From: Loxodes magnus
Taxonomy: Eukaryota; Ciliophora; Karyorelictea; Loxodida; Loxodidae
Direction: 5' to 3'
Assembly: GCA_946699065.1 (NCBI GenBank)
Contig: CAMPDV010001974.1
Span: 1-64,000 of the forward strand
Length of the DNA stretch: 64,000 nt
A program made the translations under genes and the position numbers. Below the pieces are notes generated by a model. The model worked only from the letters and a program-made list of their open reading frames with translations, ran no database searches and had not been told where the DNA came from. Positions 11,529 through 22,952 of this stretch are shown in pieces; positions within the stretch are counted from its first letter, which is position 1; each line of letters starts with the position of its first letter.

Positions 11529-11608
11529 AGTGTGAAGATCATAATTGAAAGTATCTAGAAGTTAAATAAGATTTCAAAGAAAAGAGAAAAAAGAAATGTA
11601 AGTAAAAG
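11529..11608 (+). repeat. 80-bp recombinant monomer: A head, C-a tail
   Basis: Same form as 9869, 1660 bases downstream, and again followed by an A monomer with gaaaatcat. The pair suggests one recombinant that was later copied. Confidence 0.85.
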
Positions 11609-12161
11609 AGTGTGAAAATCATAATTGAAAGTATCTAGAAGTTAAATAAGATTTCTAAGAAAAGTGAAGTAGAAAAGCAAGTAAAAGAGTGTGAAGATCA
11701 TAATTGAAAGTATCTAGAAGTTAAATAAGATTTCTAAGAAAAGTGAAGTAGATAAGCAAGTAAAAGAGTGTGAAGATCATAATTGAAAGTATCTAGAAGT
11801 TAAATAATATTTCTAAGAAAAGTGAAGTAGAAAAGCAAGTAAAAGAGTGTGAAGATCATAATTGAAAGTATCTAGAAGTTAAATAAGATTTCTAAGAAAA
11901 GTGAAGTAGAAAAGCAAGTAAAAGAGTGTGAAGATCATAATTGAAAGTATCTTGAAGTTAAATAAGATTTCTAAGAAAAGAGAAGTAGAAAAGCAAGTAA
12001 AAGAGTGTGAAGATCATAATTGAAAGTTTCTAGAAGTTAAATAAGATTTCTAAGAAAAGTGAAGTAGAAAAGCAAGTAAAAGAGTGTGAAGATCATAATT
12101 GAAAGTATCTAGAAGTTAAATAAGATTTCTAAGAAAAGTGAAGTAGAAAAGCAAGTAAAAG

Positions 12162-12330
12162 AGTGTGAAGATCATAATTGAAAGTATCTAGAAGTTAAAT
12201 AAGATTTCTAAGAAAAGTGAAGTCGAAAAGCAAGTAAAAGAGTCTGAGTTAGGTAATTGAAAGTGATAATAGAAAATAATAAAGAGAAATCAGATTTCTA
12301 AGAAAAGTGAAGTAGAAAAGCAAGTAAAAG
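12162..12330 (+). other. A/B family junction
   Basis: The last monomer of the pure A array (12162-12240) is followed without gap or overlap by the first B monomer (12241-12330). The switch lies within the shared core, so phase is kept. The last A carries agtcgaaaag, a variant otherwise common only beyond 32.9 kb, and the first B starts agtctgag. There is no intervening unique sequence or insertion. Confidence 0.95.
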
Positions 12331-13050
12331 AGTGTGAGTTAGGTAATTGAAAGTAATAATAGAAAATGAGAAAGAGAGATGTGATTTGAAAGAAAAGTGA
12401 AGTAGAAAAGCAAGTAAAAGAGTGTGAGTTAGGTAATTGAAAGTAATAATAGAAAATGAGAAAGAGAGATAAGATTTCTAAGAAAAGTGAAGTAGAAAAG
12501 CAAGTAAAAGAGTGTGAGTTAGGTAATTGAAAGTGATAATAGAAAATAATAAAGAGAAATCAGATTTCTAAGAAAAGTGAAGTAGAAAAGCAAGTAAAAG
12601 AGTGTGAGTTAGTATATTGAAAGTAATAATAGAAAATGAGAAAGAGAGATGTGATTTGAAAGAAAAGTGAAGTAGAAAAGCAAGTAAAAGAGTGTGAGTT
12701 AGTATATTGAAAGTAATAATAGAAAATAATAAAGAGAGATAAGATTTCTAAGAAAAGTGAAGTAGAAAAGCAAGTAAAAGAGTGTGAGTTAGTATATTGA
12801 AAGTGATAATAGAAAATAATAAAGAGAAATCAGATTTCTAAGAAAAGTGAAGTAGAAAAGCAAGTAAAAGAGTGTGAGTTAGTATATTGAATGTAATAAT
12901 AGAAAATGAGAAAGAGAGATGTGATTTGAAAGAAAAGTGAAGTAGAAAAGCAAGTAAAAGAGTGTGAGTTAGGTAATTGAAAGTAATAATAGAAAATGAG
13001 AAAGAGAGATAAGATTTCTAAGAAAAGTGAAGTAGAAAAGCAAGTAAAAG
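12241..13050 (+). repeat. 270-bp three-monomer higher-order repeat (B2-B3-B1, three copies)
   Basis: Monomers at 12241, 12511 and 12781 are B2, those at 12331, 12601 and 12871 are B3, and those at 12421, 12691 and 12961 are B1-like. The one at 12691 is a B1/B2 mixture. The strict three-step order breaks down after 13140. Confidence 0.75.
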
Positions 13051-14490
13051 AGTGTGAGTTAGGTAATTGAAAGTGATAATAGAAAATAATAAAGATAAAT
13101 CAGATTTCTAATAAAATTGAAGTAGAAAAGCAAGTAAAAGAGTGTGAGTTAGGTAATTGAAAGTGATAATAGAAAATAATAAAGAGAGATAAGATTTCTA
13201 AGAAAAGTGAAGTAGAAAAGCAAGTAAAAGAGTCTGAGTTAGGTAATTGAAAGTAATAATAGAAAATGAGAAAGAGAGATAAGATTTCTAAGAAAAGTGA
13301 AGTAGAAAAGCAAGTAAAAGAGTCTGAGTTAGGTAATTGAAAGTGATGATAGAAAATGAGAAAGAGAGATAAGATTTCTAAGAAAAGTGAAGTAGAAAAG
13401 CAAGTAAAAGAGTGTGAGTTAGTATATTGAAAGTGATAATAGAAAATAATAAAGAGAAATCAGATTTCAAAGAAAAATGAATTAGAAAAGCAAGTAAAAG
13501 AGTGTGAGTTAGGTAATTGAAAGTAATAATAGAAAATGAGAAAGAGAGATAAGATTTCTAAGAAAAGTGAAGTAGAAAAGCAAGTAAAAGAGTGTGAGTT
13601 AGGTAATTGAAAGTGATAATAGAAAATAATAAAGAGAAATCAGATTTCTAATAAAATTGAAGTAGAAAAGCAAGTAAAAGAGTCTGAGTTAGGTAATTGA
13701 AAGTAATAATAGAAAATGAGAAAGAGAGATAAGATTTCTAAGAAAAGTGAAGTAGAAAAGCAAGTAAAAGAGTGTGAGTTAGGTAATTGAAAGTGATAAT
13801 AGAAAATAATAAAGAGAAATCAGATTTCTAATAAAATTGAAGTAGAAAAGCAAGTAAAAGAGTGTGAGTTAGGTAATTGAAAGTAATAATAGAAAATGAG
13901 AAAGAGAGATGTGATTTGAAAGAAAAGTGAAGTAGAAAAGCAAGTAAAAGAGTGTGAGTTAGGTAATTGAAAGTAATAATAGAAAATGAGAAAGAGAGAT
14001 AAGATTTCTAAGAAAAGTGAAGTAGAAAAGCAAGTAAAAGAGTCTGAGTTAGGTAATTGAAAGTAATAATAGAAAATGAGAAAGAGAGATAAGATTTCTA
14101 AGAAAAGTGAAGTAGAAAAGCAAGTAAAAGAGTGTGAGTTAGGTAATTGAAAGTGATAATAGAAAATAATAAAGAGAAATCAGATTTCTAATAAAATTGA
14201 AGTAGAAAAGCAAGTAAAAGAGTGTGAGTTAGGTAATTGAAAGTAATAATAGAAAATGAGAAAGAGAGATGTGATTTGAAAGAAAAGTGAAGTAGAAAAG
14301 CAAGTAAAAGAGTGTGAGTTAGGTAATTGAAAGTAATAATAGAAAATGAGAAAGAGAGATAAGATTTCTAAGAAAAGTGAAGTAGAAAAGCAAGTAAAAG
14401 AGTCTGAGTTAGGTAATTGAAAGTAATAATAGAAAATGAGAAAGAGAGATAAGATTTCTAAGAAAAGTGAAGTAGAAAAGCAAGTAAAAG

Positions 14491-14569
14491 AGTGTGAAGA
14501 TCATAATTGAAAGTATCTAGAAGTTAAATAAGATTTCTAAGAAAAGTGAATTAGAAAAGCAAGTAAAAG
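14491..14569 (+). repeat. Single A monomer within B
   Basis: Full 79-bp A (tatctag, ataag) whose tail ends gaattagaaaagc. The same tail marks the A at 21885, and the B monomers downstream of both largely agree. Confidence 0.93.
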
Positions 14570-15109
14570 AGTGTGAGTTAGGTAATTGAAAGTAATAATA
14601 GAAAATGAGAAAGAGAGATGTGATTTGAAAGAAAAGTGAAGTAGAAAAGCAAGTAAAAGAGTGTGAGTTAGGTAATTGAAAGTGATAATAGAAAATAATA
14701 AAGAGAAATCAGATTTCTAAGAAAATTGAAGTAGAAAAGCAAGTAAAAGAGTGTGAGTTAGGTAATTGAAAGTAATAATAGAAAATGAGAAAGAGAGATA
14801 AGATTTCTAAGAAAAGTGAAGTAGAAAAGCAAGTAAAAGAGTCTGAGTTAGGAAATTGAAAGTGATAATAGAAAATAATAAAGAGAAATCAGATTTCTAA
14901 GAAAAGTGAAGTAGAAAAGCAAGTAAAAGAGTGTGAGTTAGTATATTGAAAGTAATAATAGAAAATGAGAAAGAGAGATGTGATTTGAAAGAAAAGTGAA
15001 GTAGAAAAGCAAGTAAAAGAGTGTGAGTTAGGTAATTGAAAGTAATAATAGAAAATGAGAAAGAGAGATAAGATTTCTAAGAAAATTGAAGTAGAAAAGC
15101 AAGTAAAAG

Positions 15110-15188
15110 AGTGTGAAGATCATAATTGAAAGTATCTAGAAGTTAAATAAGATTTCTAAGAAAAGTGAAGTAGAAAAGCAAGTAAAAG
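15110..15188 (+). repeat. Single A monomer within B
   Basis: 79-bp A following a B with aaaattgaag. It lies 349 bases before the A triplet at 15459; the same 349-base arrangement recurs at 17405 and 19600. Confidence 0.93.
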
Positions 15189-15458
15189 AGTGTGAGTTAG
15201 GTAATTGAAAGTAATAATAGAAAATGAGAAAGAGAGATGTGATTTGAAAGAAAAGTGAATTAGAAAAGCAAGTAAAAGAGTGTGAGTTAGGTAATTGAAA
15301 GTAATAATAGAAAATGAGAAAGAGAGATAAGATTTCTAAGAAAAGTGAAGTAGAAAAGCAAGTAAAAGAGTCTGAGTTAGGTAATTGAAAGTGATAATAG
15401 AAAATGAGAAAGAGAAATCAGATTTCTAAGAAAAGTGAAGTAGAAAAGCAAGTAAAAG

Positions 15459-15695
15459 AGTGTGAAGATCATAATTGAAAGTTTCTAGAAGTTAAATAAG
15501 ATTTCTAAGAAAAGTGAAGTAGAAAAGCAAGTAAAAGAGTGTGAAGATCATAATTGAAAGTATCTAGAAGTTAAATAAGATTTCTAAGAAAAGTGAAGTA
15601 GAAAAGAAAGTAAAAGAGTGTGAAGATCATAATTGAAAGTATCTAGAAGTTAAATAAGATTTCTAAGAAAAGTGAAGTAGAAAAGCAAGTAAAAG
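15459..15695 (+). repeat. Triplet of A monomers within B
   Basis: Three consecutive 79-bp A monomers, the middle one with an aaaagaaagtaaaag tail. The first has gtttctag and ataag, unlike the two later triplets (gtatctag and ataat). Confidence 0.93.
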
Positions 15696-17404
15696 AGTCT
15701 GAGTTAGGTAATTGAAAGTGATGATAGAAAATGAGAAAGAGAGATGAGATTTCTAAGAAAAGTGAAGTAGAAAAGCAAGTAAAAGAGTGTGAGTTAGTAT
15801 ATTGAAAGTGATAATAGAAAATAATAAAGAGAAATCAGATTTCTAAGAAAAGTGAAGTAGAAAAGCAAGTAAAAGAGTGTGAGTTAGTATATTGAAAGTA
15901 ATAATAGAAAATGAGAAAGAGAGATAAGATTTCTAAGAAAAGTTAAGTAGAAAAGCAAGTAAAAGAGTCTGAGTTAGGTAATTGAAAGTGATAATAGAAA
16001 ATAATAAAGAGAAATCAGATTTCTAAGAAAAGTGAAGTAGAAAAGCAAGTAAAAGAGTGTGAGTTAGGTAATTGAAAGTAATAATAGAAAATGAGAAAGA
16101 GAGATGTGATTTGAAAGAAAAGTGAAGTAGAAAAGCAAGTAAAAGAGTGTGAGTTAGGTAATTGAAAGTAATAATAGAAAATGAGAAAGAGAGATAAGAT
16201 TTCTAAGAAAAGTGAAGTAGAAAAGCAAGTAAAAGAGTGTGAGTTAGGTAATTGAAAGTGATAATAGAAAATAATAAAGATAAATCAGATTTCTAATAAA
16301 ATTGAAGTAGAAAAGCAAGTAAAAGAGTGTGAGTTAGGTAATTGAAAGTAATAATAGAAAATGAGAAAGAGAGATGTGATTTGAAAGAAAAGTGAAGTAG
16401 AAAAGCAAGTAAAAGAGTCTGAGTTAGGTAATTGAAAGTAATAATAGAAAATGAGAAAGAGAGATAAGATTTCTAAGAAAAGTGAAGTAGAAAAGCAAGT
16501 AAAAGAGTCTGAGTTAGGTAATTGAAAGTGATGATAGAAAATGAGAAAGAGAGATAAGATTTCTAAGAAAAGTGAAGTAGAAAAGCAAGTAAAAGAGTGT
16601 GAGTTAGTATATTGAAAGTGATAATAGAAAATAATAAAGAGAAATCAGATTTCAAAGAAAAATGAATTAGAAAAGCAAGTAAAAGAGTGTGAGTTAGGTA
16701 ATTGAAAGTAATAATAGAAAATGAGAAAGAGAGATAAGATTTCTAAGAAAAGTGAAGTAGAAAAGCAGTAAAAGAGTGTGAGTTAGGTAATTGAAAGTGA
16801 TAATAGAAAATAATAAAGAGAAATCAGATTTCTAATAAAATTGAAGTAGAAAAGCAAGTAAAAGAGTGTGAGTTAGGTAATTGAAAGTAATAATAGAAAA
16901 TGAGAAAGAGAGATAAGATTTCTAAGAAAAGTGAAGTAGAAAAGCAAGTAAAAGAGTGTGAGTTAGGTAATTGAAAGTGATAATAGAAAATAATAAAGAG
17001 AAATCAGATTTCTAAGAAAATTGAAGTAGAAAAGCAAGTAAAAGAGTGTGAGTTAGGTAATTGAAAGTAATAATAGAAAATGAGAAAGAGAGATAAGATT
17101 TCTAAGAAAAGTGAAGTAGAAAAGCAAGTAAAAGAGTCTGAGTTAGGAAATTGAAAGTGATAATAGAAAATAATAAAGAGAAATCAGATTTCTAAGAAAA
17201 GTGAAGTAGAAAAGCAAGTAAAAGAGTGTGAGTTAGTATATTGAAAGTAATAATAGAAAATGAGAAAGAGAGATGTGATTTGAAAGAAAAGTGAAGTAGA
17301 AAAGCAAGTAAAAGAGTGTGAGTTAGGTAATTGAAAGTAATAATAGAAAATGAGAAAGAGAGATAAGATTTCTAAGAAAATTGAAGTAGAAAAGCAAGTA
17401 AAAG

Positions 17405-17483
17405 AGTGTGAAGATCATAATTGAAAGTATCTAGAAGTTAAATAAGATTTCTAAGAAAAGTGAAGTAGAAAAGCAAGTAAAAG
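17405..17483 (+). repeat. Single A monomer within B
   Basis: Start of the second higher-order unit, again after a B with aaaattgaag and 349 bases before a triplet. Confidence 0.93.
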
Positions 17484-17753
17484 AGTGTGAGTTAGGTAAT
17501 TGAAAGTAATAATAGAAAATGAGAAAGAGAGATGTGATTTGAAAGAAAAGTGAATTAGAAAAGCAAGTAAAAGAGTGTGAGTTAGGTAATTGAAAGTAAT
17601 AATAGAAAATGAGAAAGAGAGATAAGATTTCTAAGAAAAGTGAAGTAGAAAAGCAAGTAAAAGAGTCTGAGTTAGGTAATTGAAAGTGATAATAGAAAAT
17701 AATAAAGAGAAATCAGATTTCTAAGAAAAGTGAAGTAGAAAAGCAAGTAAAAG

Positions 17754-17990
17754 AGTGTGAAGATCATAATTGAAAGTATCTAGAAGTTAAATAATATTTC
17801 TAAGAAAAGTGAAGTAGAAAAGCAAGTAAAAGAGTGTGAAGATCATAATTGAAAGTATCTAGAAGTTAAATAAGATTTCTAAGAAAAGTGAAGTAGAAAA
17901 GAAAGTAAAAGAGTGTGAAGATCATAATTGAAAGTATCTAGAAGTTAAATAAGATTTCTAAGAAAAGTGAAGTAGAAAAGCAAGTAAAAG
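17754..17990 (+). repeat. Triplet of A monomers within B
   Basis: Three A monomers, the first with ataat and the second with the aaaagaaagtaaaag tail. Its counterpart is 2195 bases downstream. Confidence 0.93.
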
Positions 17991-18530
17991 AGTGTGAGTT
18001 AGGTAATTGAAAGTAATAATAGAAAATGAGAAAGAGAGATAAGATTTCTAAGAAAAGTGAAGTAGAAAAGCAAGTAAAAGAGTGTGAGTTAGTATATTGA
18101 AAGTGATAATAGAAAATAATAAAGAGAAATCAGATTTCTAAGAAAAGTGAAGTAGAAAAGCAAGTAAAAGAGTGTGAGTTAGTATATTGAAAGTAATAAT
18201 AGAAAATGAGAAAGAGAGATAAGATTTCTAAGAAAAGTTAAGTAGAAAAGCAAGTAAAAGAGTCTGAGTTAGGTAATTGAAAGTGATAATAGAAAATAAT
18301 AAAGAGAAATCAGATTTCTAAGAAAAGTGAAGTAGAAAAGCAAGTAAAAGAGTGTGAGTTAGGTAATTGAAAGTAATAATAGAAAATGAGAAAGAGAGAT
18401 GTGATTTGAAAGAAAAGTGAAGTAGAAAAGCAAGTAAAAGAGTGTGAGTTAGGTAATTGAAAGTAATAATAGAAAATGAGAAAGAGAGATAAGATTTCTA
18501 AGAAAAGTGAAGTAGAAAAGCAAGTAAAAG

Positions 18531-18609
18531 AGTGTGAAGATCATAATTGAAAGTATCTAGAAGTTAAATAAGATTTCTAAGAAAAGTGAAGTAGAAAAGC
18601 AAGTAAAAG
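18531..18609 (+). repeat. Single A monomer within B
   Basis: Present in both 2195-bp units (here and 20726) but absent from the 2295-bp unit, so it was probably gained or lost between copies. Confidence 0.93.
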
Positions 18610-19599
18610 AGTGTGAGTTAGGTAATTGAAAGTGATAATAGAAAATAATAAAGATAAATCAGATTTCTAATAAAATTGAAGTAGAAAAGCAAGTAAAAGA
18701 GTGTGAGTTAGGTAATTGAAAGTAATAATAGAAAATGAGAAAGAGAGATGTGATTTGAAAGAAAAGTGAAGTAGAAAAGCAAGTAAAAGAGTCTGAGTTA
18801 GGTAATTGAAAGTAATAATAGAAAATGAGAAAGAGAGATAAGATTTCTAAGAAAAGTGAATTAGAAAAGCAAGTAAAAGAGTCTGAGTTAGGTAATTGAA
18901 AGTGATGATAGAAAATGAGAAAGAGAGATAAGATTTCTAAGAAAAGTGAAGTAGAAAAGCAAGTAAAAGAGTGTGAGTTAGTATATTGAAAGTGATAATA
19001 GAAAATAATAAAGAGAAATCAGATTTCAAAGAAAAATGAATTAGAAAAGCAAGTAAAAGAGTGTGAGTTAGGTAATTGAAAGTAATAATAGAAAATGAGA
19101 AAGAGAGATAAGATTTCTAAGAAAAGTGAAGTAGAAAAGCAAGTAAAAGAGTGTGAGTTAGGTAATTGAAAGTGATAATAGAAAATAATAAAGAGAAATC
19201 AGATTTCTAATAAAATTGAAGTAGAAAAGCAAGTAAAAGAGTCTGAGTTAGGTAATTGAAAGTAATAATAGAAAATGAGAAAGAGAGATAAGATTTCTAA
19301 GAAAAGTGAAGTAGAAAAGCAAGTAAAAGAGTGTGAGTTAGGTAATTGAAAGTAATAATAGAAAATAATAAAGAGAAATCAGATTTCTAATAAAATTGAA
19401 GTAGAAAAGCAAGTAAAAGAGTCTGAGTTAGGTAATTGAAAGTAATAATAGAAAATGAGAAAGAGAGATAAGATTTCTAAGAAAAGTGAAGTAGAAAAGC
19501 AAGTAAAAGAGTGTGAGTTAGGTAATTGAAAGTGATAATAGAAAATAATAAAGAGAAATCAGATTTCTAATAAAATTGAAGTAGAAAAGCAAGTAAAAG

Positions 19600-19678
19600 A
19601 GTGTGAAGATCATAATTGAAAGTATCTAGAAGTTAAATAAGATTTCTAAGAAAAGTGAAGTAGAAAAGCAAGTAAAAG
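19600..19678 (+). repeat. Single A monomer within B
   Basis: Start of the third higher-order unit, here after a B2 monomer with ctaataaaattg. Confidence 0.93.
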
Positions 19679-19948
19679 AGTGTGAGTTAGGTAATTGAAA
19701 GTAATAATAGAAAATGAGAAAGAGAGATGTGATTTGAAAGAAAAGTGAATTAGAAAAGCAAGTAAAAGAGTGTGAGTTTGGTAATTGAAAGTAATAATAG
19801 AAAATGAGAAAGAGAGATAAGATTTCTAAGAAAAGTGAAGTAGAAAAGCAAGTAAAAGAGTCTGAGTTAGGTAATTGAAAGTGATAATAGAAAATAATAA
19901 AGAGAAATCAGATTTCTAAGAAAAGTGAAGTAGAAAAGCAAGTAAAAG

Positions 19949-20185
19949 AGTGTGAAGATCATAATTGAAAGTATCTAGAAGTTAAATAATATTTCTAAGA
20001 AAAGTGAAGTAGAAAAGCAAGTAAAAGAGTGTGAAGATCATAATTGAAAGTATCTAGAAGTTAAATAAGATTTCTAAGAAAAGTGAAGTAGAAAAGAAAG
20101 TAAAAGAGTGTGAAGATCATAATTGAAAGTATCTAGAAGTTAAATAAGATTTCTAAGAAAAGTGAAGTAGAAAAGCAAGTAAAAG
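19949..20185 (+). repeat. Triplet of A monomers within B
   Basis: Third and last A triplet, with the same internal variants as the one at 17754. Confidence 0.93.
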
Positions 20186-20725
20186 AGTGTGAGTTAGGTA
20201 ATTGAAAGTAATAATAGAAAATGAGAAAGAGAGATAAGATTTCTAAGAAAAGTGAAGTAGAAAAGCAAGTAAAAGAGTGTGAGTTAGTATATTGAAAGTG
20301 ATAATAGAAAATAATAAAGAGAAATCAGATTTCTAAGAAAAGTGAAGTAGAAAAGCAAGTAAAAGAGTGTGAGTTAGTATATTGAAAGTAATAATAGAAA
20401 ATGAGAAAGAGAGATAAGATTTCTAAGAAAAGTTAAGTAGAAAAGCAAGTAAAAGAGTCTGAGTTAGGTAATTGAAAGTAATAATAGAAAATAATAAAGA
20501 GAAATCAGATTTCTAAGAAAAGTGAAGTAGAAAAGCAAGTAAAAGAGTGTGAGTTAGGTAATTGAAAGTAATAATAGAAAATGAGAAAGAGAGATGTGAT
20601 TTGAAAGAAAAGTGAAGTAGAAAAGCAAGTAAAAGAGTGTGAGTTAGGTAATTGAAAGTAATAATAGAAAATGAGAAAGAGAGATAAGATTTCTAAGAAA
20701 AGTGAAGTAGAAAAGCAAGTAAAAG

Positions 20726-20804
20726 AGTGTGAAGATCATAATTGAAAGTATCTAGAAGTTAAATAAGATTTCTAAGAAAAGTGAAGTAGAAAAGCAAGTA
20801 AAAG
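20726..20804 (+). repeat. Single A monomer within B
   Basis: Counterpart of the A at 18531, exactly 2195 bases downstream. Confidence 0.93.
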
Positions 20805-21884
20805 AGTGTGAGTTAGGTAATTGAAAGTGATAATAGAAAATAATAAAGATAAATCAGATTTCTAATAAAATTGAAGTAGAAAAGCAAGTAAAAGAGTGTG
20901 AGTTAGGTAATTGAAAGTAATAATAGAAAATGAGAAAGAGAGATGTGATTTGAAAGAAAAGTGAAGTAGAAAAGCAAGTAAAAGAGTCTGAGTTAGGTAA
21001 TTGAAAGTAATAATAGAAAATGAGAAAGAGAGATAAGATTTCTAAGAAAAGTGAATTAGAAAAGCAAGTAAAAGAGTCTGAGTTAGGTAATTGAAAGTGA
21101 TGATAGAAAATGAGAAAGAGAGATAAGATTTCTAAGAAAAGTGAAGTAGAAAAGCAAGTAAAAGAGTGTGAGTTAGTATATTGAAAGTGATAATAGAAAA
21201 TAATAAAGAGAAATCAGATTTCAAAGAAAAATGAATTAGAAAAGCAAGTAAAAGAGTGTGAGTTAGGTAATTGAAAGTAATAATAGAAAATGAGAAAGAG
21301 AGATAAGATTTCTAAGAAAAGTGAAGTAGAAAAGCAAGTAAAAGAGTGTGAGTTAGGTAATTGAAAGTGATAATAGAAAATAATAAAGAGAAATCAGATT
21401 TCTAATAAAATTGAAGTAGAAAAGCAAGTAAAAGAGTCTGAGTTAGGTAATTGAAAGTAATAGTAGAAAATGAGAAAGAGAGATAAGATTTCTAAGAAAA
21501 GTGAAGTAGAAAAGCAAGTAAAAGAGTGTGAGTTAGGTAATTGAAAGTGATAATAGAAAATAATAAAGAGAAATCAGATTTCTAATAAAATTGAAGTAGA
21601 AAAGCAAGTAAAAGAGTGTGAGTTAGGTAATTGAAAGTAATAATAGAAAATGAGAAAGAGAGATGTGATTTGAAAGAAAAGTGAAGTAGAAAAGCAAGTA
21701 AAAGAGTGTGAGTTAGGTAATTGAAAGTAATAATAGAAAATGAGAAAGAGAGATAAGATTTCTAAGAAAAGTGAAGTAGAAAAGCAAGTAAAAGAGTCTG
21801 AGTTAGGTAATTGAAAGTAATAATAGAAAATGAGAAAGAGAGATAAGATTTCTAAGAAAAGTGAAGTAGAAAAGCAAGTAAAAG

Positions 21885-21963
21885 AGTGTGAAGATCATAA
21901 TTGAAAGTATCTAGAAGTTAAATAAGATTTCTAAGAAAAGTGAATTAGAAAAGCAAGTAAAAG
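21885..21963 (+). repeat. Single A monomer within B
   Basis: Tail gaattagaaaagc, as at 14491. The following monomers to about 22503 largely follow 14570-15109 (offset 7394), but the A expected at 22504 is replaced by a B1. Confidence 0.93.
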
Positions 21964-22863
21964 AGTGTGAGTTAGGTAATTGAAAGTAATAATAGAAAAT
22001 GAGAAAGAGAGATAAGATTTCTAAGAAAAGTGAAGTAGAAAAGCAAGTAAAAGAGTGTGAGTTAGGTAATTGAAAGTGATAATAGAAAATAATAAAGAGA
22101 AATCAGATTTCTAAGAAAATTGAAGTAGAAAAGCAAGTAAAAGAGTGTGAGTTAGGTAATTGAAAGTAATAATAGAAAATGAGAAAGAGAGATAAGATTT
22201 CTAAGAAAAGTGAAGTAGAAAAGCAAGTAAAAGAGTCTGAGTTAGGAAATTGAAAGTGATAATAGAAAATAATAAAGAGAAATCAGATTTCTAAGAAAAG
22301 TGAAGTAGAAAAGCAAGTAAAAGAGTGTGAGTTAGTATATTGAAAGTAATAATAGAAAATGAGAAAGAGAGATGTGATTTGAAAGAAAAGTGAAGTAGAA
22401 AAGCAAGTAAAAGAGTGTGAGTTAGGTAATTGAAAGTAATAATAGAAAATGAGAAAGAGAGATAAGATTTCTAAGAAAATTGAAGTAGAAAAGCAAGTAA
22501 AAGAGTGTGAGTTAGGTAATTGAAAGTAATAATAGAAAATGAGAAAGAGAGATAAGATTTCTAAGAAAAGTGAAGTCGAAAAGCAAGTAAAAGAGTGTGA
22601 GTTAGGTAATTGAAAGTGATAATAGAAAATAATAAAGAGAAATCAGATTTCTAATAAAATTGAAGTAGAAAAGCAAGTAAAAGAGTGTGAGTTAGGTAAT
22701 TGAAAGTAATAATAGAAAATGAGAAAGAGAGATGTGATTTGAAAGAAAAGTGAAGTAGAAAAGCAAGTAAAAGAGTGTGAGTTAGGTAATTGAAAGTAAT
22801 AATAGAAAATGAGAAAGAGAGATGAGATTTCTAAGAAAAGTGAAGTAGAAAAGCAAGTAAAAG

Positions 22864-22952
22864 AGTGTGAGTTAGGTAATTGAAAGTGATAATAGAAAAT
22901 AATAAAGAGAAATCAGATTTCTAATAAAATTGAAGTAGAAAAGAAGTAAAAG
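22864..22952 (+). repeat. 89-bp B monomer, C missing in the tail
   Basis: Tail reads aaaagaagtaaaag: the C of gcaagtaaaag is lost. I see this deletion at only two other places, 31181 and 31540. Confidence 0.85.

Larger units (their letters stand above)
1..12240 (+). repeat. 79-bp satellite array, family A
   Basis: Tandem head-to-tail monomers, the first full one starting at 16 after a 15-base partial tail. Each has agtgtgaagatcat, aattgaaagt, a 16-base module and the tail ending gcaagtaaaag. Monomers differ at a few recurring sites: tatctag, tatcaag or aatcaag; ataag or ataat before atttct; and gaagtagaaaagc, gaagtagataagc or gaataagaaaagc in the tail. By hand count there are 154 monomers: 142 of 79 bp, four of 80, one of 85 and seven of 86; these lengths sum exactly to the span 16-12240. 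Almost every A monomer has a GATC site, and those with tatctag also have TCTAGA; I see neither in family B. A period of 79 is not a multiple of three, so no reading frame stays open. The array continues beyond the left edge. Confidence 0.98.
15110..17404 (+). repeat. 2295-bp higher-order unit
   Basis: Single A, three B, A triplet, then 19 B including one 89-bp monomer: 4 x 79 + 22 x 90 - 1 = 2295. It is the variant first copy of the 2195-bp unit that follows. It lacks the A found at 18531 in the next unit. Confidence 0.82.
17405..19599 (+). repeat. 2195-bp higher-order repeat, copy 1 (5 A + 20 B)
   Basis: A 25-monomer unit: 5 x 79 + 20 x 90 = 2195. The A monomers are one single, one triplet and one more single at 18531. 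The following unit has the same spacing throughout. Confidence 0.88.
19600..21794 (+). repeat. 2195-bp higher-order repeat, copy 2 (5 A + 20 B)
   Basis: Same order as 17405-19599 with few differences, for example gagtttgg near 19775 and aatagtag near 21460. The series stops here; the next A is at 21885, off the 2195-bp spacing. Confidence 0.88.

Noticed and set aside
12020..12060. Heat-shock-element-like ttctagaag (also near 15483)
   Set aside because: Only one TTC-TA-GAA pair, in rare variants; the usual monomer reads atctagaag. A functional element needs at least three alternating units.
12331..12480. Plus-strand ATG in most B monomers (aaaatgagaaag) opening a frame of about 24 codons that ends at TGA in aattga
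   Set aside because: It occurs in almost every B monomer by construction, is very short, and has no initiation context or conservation beyond the repeat itself.
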